Shown here: positions 1-5,344 of the stretch, piece after piece
Position numbering within the stretch: position 1 is the first letter of the stretch
How the letters are laid out: the number at the start of each line of letters is the position of its first letter
Origin: Elusimicrobiota bacterium
GTDB lineage: Bacteria > Ratteibacteria > UBA8468 > B48-G9 > JAFGKM01
Direction of reading: 5' to 3'
Assembly (NCBI GenBank): GCA_012515635.1
Contig: JAAYXZ010000136.1
Location: forward strand, 1-5,589
Length of the DNA stretch: 5,589 nucleotides
Translations under genes and position numbers: made by a program
The notes under the pieces: generated by a model
The model's input: the letters and a program-made list of their open reading frames with translations, nothing else
What the model was told of the DNA's origin: nothing
Databases searched by the model: none

Positions 1-475
1 CGGGGTCTGTAATGTTTTCGCCCACTATAAGTTTTTCCGCAGAAAAATCCTCGGGGATTATCTCAGAAAAGTTTCTTAAATACATATTCTCCCCTGCCCT
101 CTTAATCCTGATATGTTTTTTTTCAATATGTTGGGGTCTAAACTTTCCTGTGGCTATACAACCTGCCACACATATCTCCCCGTCCTCTATGAATTCTATA
201 GAGTATTTTGAATATGGCGGCAAATATACCGCAGAAGGAGGTTCCTGAAACACATCCTCTCTTGAAAGTTCATCCCATAATTTATCTTCCAGATAAAACT
301 TTATAGCGCCCCTTGTTATTATAAAGACATTCTCTTCAGGTCCTGTATTGCCGTTGAATTTTTCATTGGCAGGGTTTTTTATTACAGCAAAACTGATATT
401 TTTCATATCCGAGTTTTCCGGACTCACTATCTTTTGATATCCCTGTAAACTATTTACTTTATATCGTTTTGCCAT
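1..475 (-). CDS. iolB: IolB/KduI-family isomerase (5-deoxy-glucuronate isomerase), N-terminal 158 residues, cut by window edge
   Basis: By family, IolB converts 5-deoxy-D-glucuronate to 2-deoxy-5-keto-D-gluconate in myo-inositol catabolism, in the cytoplasm. The ATG at 475 begins MAKRYKVNSLQGYQK and the frame stays open for 158 codons to the window edge. The first cupin half is recognisable: ENVFIITRGAIKFYL (about 48-62), then EDVFQEPPSAVYLPPYSKYSI (about 73-92), which matches the 'VFeGPPyavYlPPgt' stretch of IolB. RIKRAGENMYLRNFSEIIPEDFSAEKLIVGE (about 123-153) matches the family's 'RGkGNxxRxVxxIlPEDFPAdrLlVvE' block. IolB proteins are about 270 residues, so about 110 residues lie outside, including the metal-binding 'PPHKHD' region of the second cupin; catalytic competence cannot be judged. 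An in-frame start further upstream was not seen. The gene has its own promoter just past rng and so is probably first in its transcript. The related KduI isomerase is the main alternative, but the PEDF block favours IolB. Confidence 0.8.
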   Translation of the reverse strand, partial: MAKRYKVNSLQGYQKIVSPENSDMKNISFAVIKNPANEKFNGNTGPEENVFIITRGAIKFYLEDKLWDELSREDVFQEPPSAVYLPPYSKYSIEFIEDGEICVAGCIATGKFRPQHIEKKHIRIKRAGENMYLRNFSEIIPEDFSAEKLIVGENITDP

Positions 476-487
476 ATCTATAAGCAC

Positions 488-496
488 ATCCTTTCT
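488..496 (-). promoter_or_regulatory. Candidate ribosome binding site of the iolB-like gene
   Basis: On the minus strand the sequence reads AGAAAGGAT followed by about 12 bases and then ATG (475). The purine core is reasonable, but the spacing is longer than the usual 5-9 bases. No other start codon in frame fits it better: the ATG inside GGATGTGC reads ATG-TGC-TTA-TAG and stops at once. Confidence 0.45.
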
Positions 497-582
497 AAAA
501 GCATTGGATAGAACTTTTTTGTGTTTTTTACCTGTAAAGAAATATAACCACAAGAGCAAAAAAATCCTGCAGTTGCTTATAA

Positions 583-611
583 ATTATACAATTTTACCAA
601 TAATCCGTCAA
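583..611 (-). promoter_or_regulatory. Sigma-70-type promoter upstream of the iolB-like gene
   Basis: On the minus strand the -35 box TTGACG (606-611, five of six consensus bases) and the -10 box TATAAT (583-588, perfect) are separated by exactly 17 bp. This is the best promoter in the window. The expected transcription start is near 576, which gives a leader of about 100 nt before the ATG at 475. The -35 box begins 9 bp after the rng stop codon, and ACCGGT, a short palindrome, lies between them. The promoter makes the iolB-like gene independent of the rng operon, although read-through from rng is also possible because no terminator is visible. Confidence 0.75.
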
Positions 612-620
612 AACCGGTCA

Positions 621-2069
621 TTAGTTTATTATTTTGAATTCATAAGTTTTGAACGATGGGTTTTTTCTGTAATTTATCTTATTCTTTTTTAAAATTGCAT
701 ACAATGGTCTGTTCTTGTAAATGAAATCATAGAGTGTTTCAGAGACATCAACATATATTGTTTTGCGGCGGTTTTTAGCCGCATGCATTAAGACTTCATT
801 TTTGAATTTTATGGCAGAATAATAGATATTTTTAATATACCCCTTACCGTTACACCTGTCACATACATCCATCAGCAGGTCTGATAGTTTGAAGTCCATT
901 TTTTCGCGGCTCATCTCTACTACTCCAAGTTTTGATATAGAGAGGATGTTTGTTTTTGCCTTGTCCATAGCAAGATGTTGATTCAACGCTTTAAAAACCT
1001 TGTTATTTTCCTTTACCCCTTTCATATCTATAAAATCCACAACTATAAGCCCTGCAAGATTTCTTCCCCTTATCTGTCTTGGTATCTCTTCTGCCGCTTC
1101 TATATTGGTCGCAAACACTGTCTCCTTAAAACTCTTTTTTTCACTGCCGCCTGTGTTTACATCTATAGCGGTAAGTGTCTCCCCTTCCTCTATTATCAAT
1201 GAACCGCCTGAAGGAAGAAATACGCGGTCGGAGAGATACCCTTCTATCTTCCTTTCAGTACCGTGTTTCATGAAAAGCGGCGTCTCTTTGTCTTTATGCA
1301 AACTAAGTTTACCAATCATCTCTGGGACAAAAGAGTTTACATATTTTTTAACTTCCTTATAAGTTATTTCATCATCCACAATCACTTCTTTAAATTCGGA
1401 TGTAACATAATCCCGTATCACATTTATATGGAGTGGGAGTTCCTGCCACAGTATAGAAGGGGCTGTCTTTACTTTTGCATACCGTCTGATTTTGTTCCAT
1501 ACAGAGAGCAAAATCTTAATCTCTCTTGCGATATATCTTTCATTCTTATTTTCAGCCGCAGTCCTTATTATAAATCCTGTATTGCCTGTGATTTTTTTGT
1601 TAGCGATAGCAAGAAGCCGCTCTCTCTCTGTTTTGTTAGTTATTTTTTTTGAAATAGTCCGTAAGTTAGAGTTAGGTATAAGTATGATAAATCTGCCCGG
1701 TATGGATATTTTTGTAGTCAGTTTGACACCTTTCTCCGATGTGCCCGGCCTGACAATTTGAACTATAACGCTATCCCCTGTTCTGTATGGTTTTTCTGTC
1801 CTTTTCGGTGTGCGTTCATCAACCTCGTCTGCCTGATAGATGGTATCCTCTTTTTCAAAAGGAAGAAAACCGTTTTTAGATACTCCTATATTGACAAAAG
1901 CGGCATTAAGACCGCCTATTACCCGCTCTATTTTGCCTTTGTAGATATTCCCGACTGAGAGTATGTCAGGTCTGCTCGCAAACAGATATTCTACATAGTT
2001 TTCTCTCATAATGGCGGCGCGGGTTAAAAAACATTCCCTATTGATTAACAATCTAAATTTTTCTTTCAC
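621..2069 (-). CDS. rng: Ribonuclease E/G family endoribonuclease
   Basis: This is a cytoplasmic single-strand endoribonuclease of the Rne/Rng family, which cuts A/U-rich RNA in rRNA maturation and mRNA decay. The 482 residues match RNase G length (about 490); there is no long disordered tail like that of E. coli RNase E. An S1 domain follows VGNIYKGKIERVIGGLNAAFVNIG (39-62), with the RNA-contacting aromatics F58 and F68. R169-T170 in GFIIRTA match the 5'-monophosphate sensor. D303 (AIDVNTGG) and D345 (VVDFIDMK) match the catalytic Mg2+ aspartates, and C403/C406 (CDRCNGKG) match the Zn-link that joins protomers. The GTG at 2069 is chosen because AGGAGG lies 7 bases upstream and the N-terminus fits the family. 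It follows the DUF2344 gene by 99 bp, a common bacterial pairing. All key residues that I can check are present, so the enzyme should be active. RNase G rather than E is inferred from the size. Confidence 0.95.
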   Translation of the reverse strand: MKEKFRLLINRECFLTRAAIMRENYVEYLFASRPDILSVGNIYKGKIERVIGGLNAAFVNIGVSKNGFLPFEKEDTIYQADEVDERTPKRTEKPYRTGDSVIVQIVRPGTSEKGVKLTTKISIPGRFIILIPNSNLRTISKKITNKTERERLLAIANKKITGNTGFIIRTAAENKNERYIAREIKILLSVWNKIRRYAKVKTAPSILWQELPLHINVIRDYVTSEFKEVIVDDEITYKEVKKYVNSFVPEMIGKLSLHKDKETPLFMKHGTERKIEGYLSDRVFLPSGGSLIIEEGETLTAIDVNTGGSEKKSFKETVFATNIEAAEEIPRQIRGRNLAGLIVVDFIDMKGVKENNKVFKALNQHLAMDKAKTNILSISKLGVVEMSREKMDFKLSDLLMDVCDRCNGKGYIKNIYYSAIKFKNEVLMHAAKNRRKTIYVDVSETLYDFIYKNRPLYAILKKNKINYRKNPSFKTYEFKIIN

Positions 2070-2076
2070 TATATAT

Positions 2077-2082
2077 CCTCCT
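2077..2082 (-). promoter_or_regulatory. rng: Ribosome binding site of rng
   Basis: AGGAGG on the minus strand lies 7 bases before the GTG start at 2069. It is a perfect Shine-Dalgarno core at ideal spacing and decides the start in favour of the non-ATG codon. It is the strongest ribosome binding site in front of any gene in the window. Confidence 0.9.
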
Positions 2083-2168
2083 GAATTTGAAACTCTTAAT
2101 AAATTTTTTTAATTGTTTCTGTTGACTATTTTTCCTATATCTTTTGTTCTGTTTCCCCTCCTAATATT
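2083..2168 (-). other. Purine-rich spacer between the DUF2344 gene and rng, with an unused Shine-Dalgarno-like site
   Basis: The transcribed strand of this gap is rich in A and G. It contains AGGAGGGG (2155-2162) only 6 bases past the DUF2344 stop codon, but no ATG, GTG or TTG lies at a usable distance after it. An A/T tract (AATTAAAAAAATTTATTAAG) precedes the real rng ribosome binding site. I see no hairpin plus T-run terminator, no good promoter and no small open frame. The gap may be a leader that influences rng translation, or decayed coding sequence. Confidence 0.4.
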
Positions 2169-2690
2169 CTATAATATTTCCCGTGTTATATTTTTTATCT
2201 CCCCTTTTAGCAATAACCCTGTCAGTTCTTTATGAGAGAAGTTGTTAACTCTTATCAAAAGCGCAATTCTTTTATCGGTATGTTCGGTTATTTTTCCCAT
2301 CTTTTCTAATGGTTCTGTCGCAGTATTTTCCGTTGTCTCAATTATGTATTTAGCAAATGTATCTATGCTGTGGATTGAAGGGGCTGCCTTCTCTATCCAC
2401 TTGGTATGTGAAAAAACTATTCCTTCAGGGAGGATATCTCTGCTTTGACTGATGAACGAGTTAATATCTATCTTTTTTATAAGAAAAACATCAAATCGTT
2501 CATTAAGCCCTGCTATCCCCACGGGCAATGGAGGACCAAAACTCATTTTGGGATGCGGATTAAATCCTTCTGTAAATTTCATCGGCACATCCATTCTTCT
2601 CAATGTTCTCTCAAGCATTCTCTGAAAGTTTTTTTCAGAGATAAATCTTGCCAGATTTTCTTTTCTGTAAAAGACCCTTAACCTATACAT
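2169..2690 (-). CDS. DUF2344 / TIGR03936 radical SAM-linked protein
   Basis: The 173-residue product from the ATG at 2690 begins MYRLRVFYRKENLARFISEKNFQRMLERTLRRMDVPMKFTEGFNPHPKMSFGPPLPVGI. This is the DUF2344 signature ('YRlrf.K.g.lrflSh.dl.R.lERalRRa.lP..yseGFNPHPkisFg.aLPlGi'). The family's reaction is not established. Members sit beside, or are fused to, a TIGR03960-type radical SAM protein, often next to rng, and a role in RNA modification or ribosome-related metabolism has been guessed from that context. Here rng follows but no radical SAM gene adjoins. The protein is somewhat short: family members often exceed 200 residues, and the missing length seems to be in the middle of the C-terminal half (after about residue 120). 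The frame could begin at a TTG at 2735 (188 residues), but those 15 codons cover a perfect inverted repeat, lack a good ribosome binding site and fall before the conserved N-terminus, so the ATG is preferred. Confidence 0.85.
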   Translation of the reverse strand: MYRLRVFYRKENLARFISEKNFQRMLERTLRRMDVPMKFTEGFNPHPKMSFGPPLPVGIAGLNERFDVFLIKKIDINSFISQSRDILPEGIVFSHTKWIEKAAPSIHSIDTFAKYIIETTENTATEPLEKMGKITEHTDKRIALLIRVNNFSHKELTGLLLKGEIKNITREIL

Positions 2691-2706
2691 AATAATATCT
2701 CTAAAG

Positions 2707-2735
2707 TTTAAAGATAATCCATCTTGGATTATCAA
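2707..2735 (-). promoter_or_regulatory. Possible weak promoter before the DUF2344 gene
   Basis: On the minus strand TTGATA (2730-2735) and TTTAAA (2707-2712) are separated by 17 bp. They match five of six and four of six consensus bases. If used, transcription would start only about 10 bases before the ATG at 2690, giving a very short leader. The spacer is almost entirely the inverted repeat at 2713-2733. In such AT-rich DNA a match of this quality can arise by chance. Confidence 0.3.
2713..2733. repeat. Perfect 8-bp inverted repeat with 5-bp centre between the lipoprotein and DUF2344 genes
   Basis: GATAATCC (2713-2720) and GGATTATC (2726-2733) are exact reverse complements separated by ATCTT. 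It is the only clear palindrome that I found in an intergenic gap. As RNA it could form an 8-bp stem with a 5-nt loop, followed on the transcribed strand by TTTAAACTTTAG. That is not a real U-run and the stem is AT-rich, so it is a poor rho-independent terminator. As DNA it is the right size for an operator and overlaps the possible promoter at 2707-2735. Function is unproven; the repeat itself is plain to see. Confidence 0.7.
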
Positions 2736-2775
2736 ATTTGCAATAACCCTGCTTCCCCGATTTATCTGTTATCCG

Positions 2776-4449
2776 CTACTTGATTTTTATCTCCTCTATG
2801 TTATGCAATACTCCGCCATATACGCTGGGCTTAAGATTTGCAAATCGGTTTCTGACTGCTGTCATCACCGTAGGGCTTGCAGTATATATCAACGGTAGTT
2901 CATCAGAAACAATCCTCTGCCATTTATCGTATATTTTTTTTCTTTCTACCGGGTTAAGTTCTTTCGCCCCTTCTTCAAACAGAGCATCAATATCTTTTTC
3001 CCAATTGGCAATATTTCCTTCATCCGGGTCCAGATTCCATATATGCAGATGCCCTGTTGTATGCCAGACATTTTTGCCTCCATGCGGTTCTATACTGCCT
3101 GTAAGCCCTATGATAATCGCTTCCCAGTCCTTATTTATGCTGAGTTTAGTCACAAGGGTATTGAACTCCACAGGAAGCAGGTTAACCTTGATTCCTAAAT
3201 CTTGCAGGTCATCTTGTATTATGCTTGCTATTTGAATCCTTTCAAAGTTGTTGCTGTTTGTAAGAATAGTGAACTCTACAGGATTGTGGTCTTTATCAAA
3301 GAGAACCCCTTTGTTTCTGTAAAAACCTTCTTGCTTTAGTATCTCTTCCACTTCCTTTAAGTTATAAGATGTCTTGTTGATGGAAGAATTATAAAAAAAA
3401 CCGGAGGAGATGTTAAGGGGTCCGTATTGCGGTATAGCGAAACTACCATACACGTTTTTTATTATATTCTCTTTATCAACCGCATATGCTATCGCCTTGC
3501 GGAAATTTCTGTTTCTGAACCATGCTTTTTTATAGTCGGGCAAAGGAGATGTTTCATTCTGGTTTAAAGAAATAAATTCCGAACCGAGAGAAGGGCCCAG
3601 TTGGAATATTGTAAAGTTCTGTTTTTCCTGAGATGATTCAAGCAAAGGATAATCCTGCCCCCTTACCGAAACAATATCAATCTCCCCTGTATTAAACTTC
3701 AATAAAGACATATTTACATCAGCAATTATAAGAAATACAATTTTTTGTAGATAAGGAAGCGAGTTGCCGCTATCATCTTGTTTCCAGTAATACGGGTTTT
3801 TTTCTAAAATTACCCATTCTGCGGGTCTGTATTCTTTTATCCTGAAAGGTCCAGTTCCGACAGCATTTTCAGGTTTTTCATTGACACCCCACCAACTGGT
3901 GAAAACCCCGTCCTCAAGAAAAGGATTAATTTTATGGGCGGGCAGTATCTCCTGACTCAAAAGTTGCAGAAACGGGGCAAATTTTTCAGGGAGTATGAAC
4001 TCCACAGTATATTTGTCAATTTTCTTCACTAAAAACGGTTTACCGTCAATATTTAGAACATCTCTGCTGCTGGTAGGTATATCAGGATTATATATAAGTT
4101 TATTATATGTAAAAATCACATCATCCGCAGTAAAACTATGTCCGTCGTTCCACTTTACATCATCGCGCAGGAAAAACGTCCAAATCTTTCCTGTCTTATC
4201 CACTTCCCATCTTTTAGCGAGAGACGGTTTAACTTTAAGGGTAACACCGTCTATGGTTGTAAGCCCTTCAAAGACAAACTGTGTTATAGATGTAGTGCTT
4301 GTTTCTTTTGCGATTAGCGGGTTGAATGACTTCGGGTCGGAGGCGACAGAGAGCACAAGAGTGTCTTCTCTTTCCAATTTAACAGATGGTCTATGGCATC
4401 CTGCGCAAAAAATCAAACAAATCAAAATAAAAAATATGCGTTTCATCAT
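2776..4449 (-). CDS. Family 5 (Dpp/Opp-type) extracellular solute-binding lipoprotein
   Basis: The 557-residue product should be exported, lipidated and bind a peptide or similar solute outside the inner membrane, handing it to an ABC permease. Residues 1-18 form a lipoprotein signal: MMKR, a hydrophobic run, then FCAGC with Cys18 as the lipid site; Cys15 at position -3 is less usual than Leu. SBP_bac_5 hallmarks follow: SVASDPKSFNPL (34-45), VFEGL (59-63), LAKRWEVDKTGKIWTFFLRDDVKWNDGHSFTADDVIFTY (78-115), AVGTGPFRIKEY (196-207), NPYYW (218-222), FRKAIAYAVDKENII (316-330) and the C-terminal ELPLIYT (517-523). Length is normal for the family. ATG at 4449 overlaps the kinase TGA (ATGATG; the second ATG at 4446 is also possible), so translation is probably coupled. 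No permease or ATPase gene is in the window, so the ligand cannot be named. Nickel, oligopeptide and sugar-binding members share this fold. Confidence 0.92.
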   Translation of the reverse strand: MMKRIFFILICLIFCAGCHRPSVKLEREDTLVLSVASDPKSFNPLIAKETSTTSITQFVFEGLTTIDGVTLKVKPSLAKRWEVDKTGKIWTFFLRDDVKWNDGHSFTADDVIFTYNKLIYNPDIPTSSRDVLNIDGKPFLVKKIDKYTVEFILPEKFAPFLQLLSQEILPAHKINPFLEDGVFTSWWGVNEKPENAVGTGPFRIKEYRPAEWVILEKNPYYWKQDDSGNSLPYLQKIVFLIIADVNMSLLKFNTGEIDIVSVRGQDYPLLESSQEKQNFTIFQLGPSLGSEFISLNQNETSPLPDYKKAWFRNRNFRKAIAYAVDKENIIKNVYGSFAIPQYGPLNISSGFFYNSSINKTSYNLKEVEEILKQEGFYRNKGVLFDKDHNPVEFTILTNSNNFERIQIASIIQDDLQDLGIKVNLLPVEFNTLVTKLSINKDWEAIIIGLTGSIEPHGGKNVWHTTGHLHIWNLDPDEGNIANWEKDIDALFEEGAKELNPVERKKIYDKWQRIVSDELPLIYTASPTVMTAVRNRFANLKPSVYGGVLHNIEEIKIK

Positions 4450-5339
4450 AAAAAATTTTTCAATTCCATAAGCAATTCGTCCATATTTTGATACCTAATA
4501 GCAGGTTCATATTTGGTCGCTTTTTTTATTATTTCTTTCAATCCCCCTGGAATGCTTAAGTTCTCACATAGAACTTCTTGTCTCCCCATATTCTTTCTAT
4601 AACTTCTCAAATCAATTCTTTTGAAATAGTCCTCCTGATTTTTATTCGGATTGTCAGGGACAAGAACTTTTGCTGTAAGAACCTCGTCAATAGTAATCCC
4701 AAAACTATAGATATCAGAGCAAAACATTGCATGCCCCTCCTTTTGTTCGGGCGCTACATAAGAAATGGTTCCATATTTCGTAACTGTTCCGCCTTTGGGG
4801 AAAATATCCTTTTGCCATAATCTACCGGGTAGTTTAGCTATTCCGAAATCGGTTATCTTAACAATAGAGAGGTCTTTCGATACGAGAATATTATCTGGCT
4901 TTACATCTTTGTGGACGACATTATGTTTGTGAATATGCGCAAGCCCTTGTCCCGCTTTATAGAGAACCTTGACAATAACATTGAGAGGCAGTTTATCACG
5001 ATTATAAAGCACTTCTTTCAGATTTGTCCCTGGGACATACTCCATAATAATCGCATACTGGTTATTATATTTTCCGAAATTATAAACCTTTACTATATTC
5101 GGATGATTAAACTCTGTGGCTATCTCCGCTTCCCTTTCAAACTGGGCTACAAGTTTTGAGCGTTCGCGAACCCCCTCTTTCAGGTAAAGTATCTTTATAG
5201 CCACAGTATGTCCATAAATAGGTCTGGCAAGTGCGGAGTATGCCTTGTAAATTTTGGTATACATACCGCCACCGACGACTTCCTCTAATTTATATCCCCC
5301 AAAATCCCGTATTCCCCTGTTTCTTCTCCACAGTATCAT
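4446..5339 (-). CDS. Hanks-type (eukaryotic-like) serine/threonine protein kinase, soluble, HKD catalytic loop
   Basis: The 297 residues are essentially one kinase domain that transfers ATP gamma-phosphate to Ser/Thr. Motifs in order: glycine-rich loop VGGGMYTKIYKA (22-33, Thr28 at the third glycine position); VAIK with Lys49; helix C FEREAEI with Glu70; HPNIV (79-83); catalytic loop HKDVKPDN (143-150) with Asp145 and Asn150; DFG (164-166); YVAPEQ (194-199); SDIYSFG (208-214); and Arg282 in IRYQNMDELL. All catalytic residues are present, but the usual HRD Arg is Lys144. The segment between DFG and APE is fairly long and holds Thr185, Thr187, Thr191 and Ser193 as possible autophosphorylation sites. 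I see no transmembrane helix, PASTA repeat or other sensor domain, so it should be cytoplasmic. ATG 5339 lies 5 bp after the phosphatase stop and only a weak GAGAT precedes it; its end overlaps the lipoprotein start. The context suggests a phosphatase-kinase pair acting with an extracytoplasmic receptor. Confidence 0.95.
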   Translation of the reverse strand: MILWRRNRGIRDFGGYKLEEVVGGGMYTKIYKAYSALARPIYGHTVAIKILYLKEGVRERSKLVAQFEREAEIATEFNHPNIVKVYNFGKYNNQYAIIMEYVPGTNLKEVLYNRDKLPLNVIVKVLYKAGQGLAHIHKHNVVHKDVKPDNILVSKDLSIVKITDFGIAKLPGRLWQKDIFPKGGTVTKYGTISYVAPEQKEGHAMFCSDIYSFGITIDEVLTAKVLVPDNPNKNQEDYFKRIDLRSYRKNMGRQEVLCENLSIPGGLKEIIKKATKYEPAIRYQNMDELLMELKNFL

Positions 5340-5344
5340 AGTTT

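Noticed and set aside
504..692. Plus-strand 62-codon frame covering the rng-iolB gap
   Set aside because: It is rich in F, Y and I as expected from random AT-rich DNA, overlaps the end of rng, and covers the much better supported minus-strand promoter.
12..1958. Several plus-strand open frames of 60-130 codons opposite the iolB-like gene and rng
   Set aside because: They lie antisense to genes with clear family motifs, lack ribosome binding sites and protein-like composition, and look like no known family. The same holds for plus-strand frames at 2242-3235, 3995-4471 and 4578-5159.
2117..2150. Plus-strand promoter beginning TTGACT near 2123
   Set aside because: No acceptable -10 box lies 16-18 bp downstream, and no plus-strand gene follows.
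2713..2733. Rho-independent terminator after the lipoprotein gene
   Set aside because: The inverted repeat is perfect but AT-rich, and the following transcribed bases (TTTAAACTTTAG) are not a continuous U-run.
2691..2735. TTG-initiated extension of the DUF2344 protein by 15 residues
   Set aside because: No good ribosome binding site precedes the TTG, the extra residues are outside the conserved domain, and the stretch consists mostly of an inverted repeat that is better read as a DNA or RNA element.
2210..2751. 12-bp direct repeat GCAATAACCCTG at 2210-2221 and 2740-2751
   Set aside because: One copy is inside the DUF2344 coding region and one is in the gap before it. About one 12-bp repeat is expected by chance in a window of this size, and the flanks do not match, so it is not taken as a mobile-element or att-site footprint.
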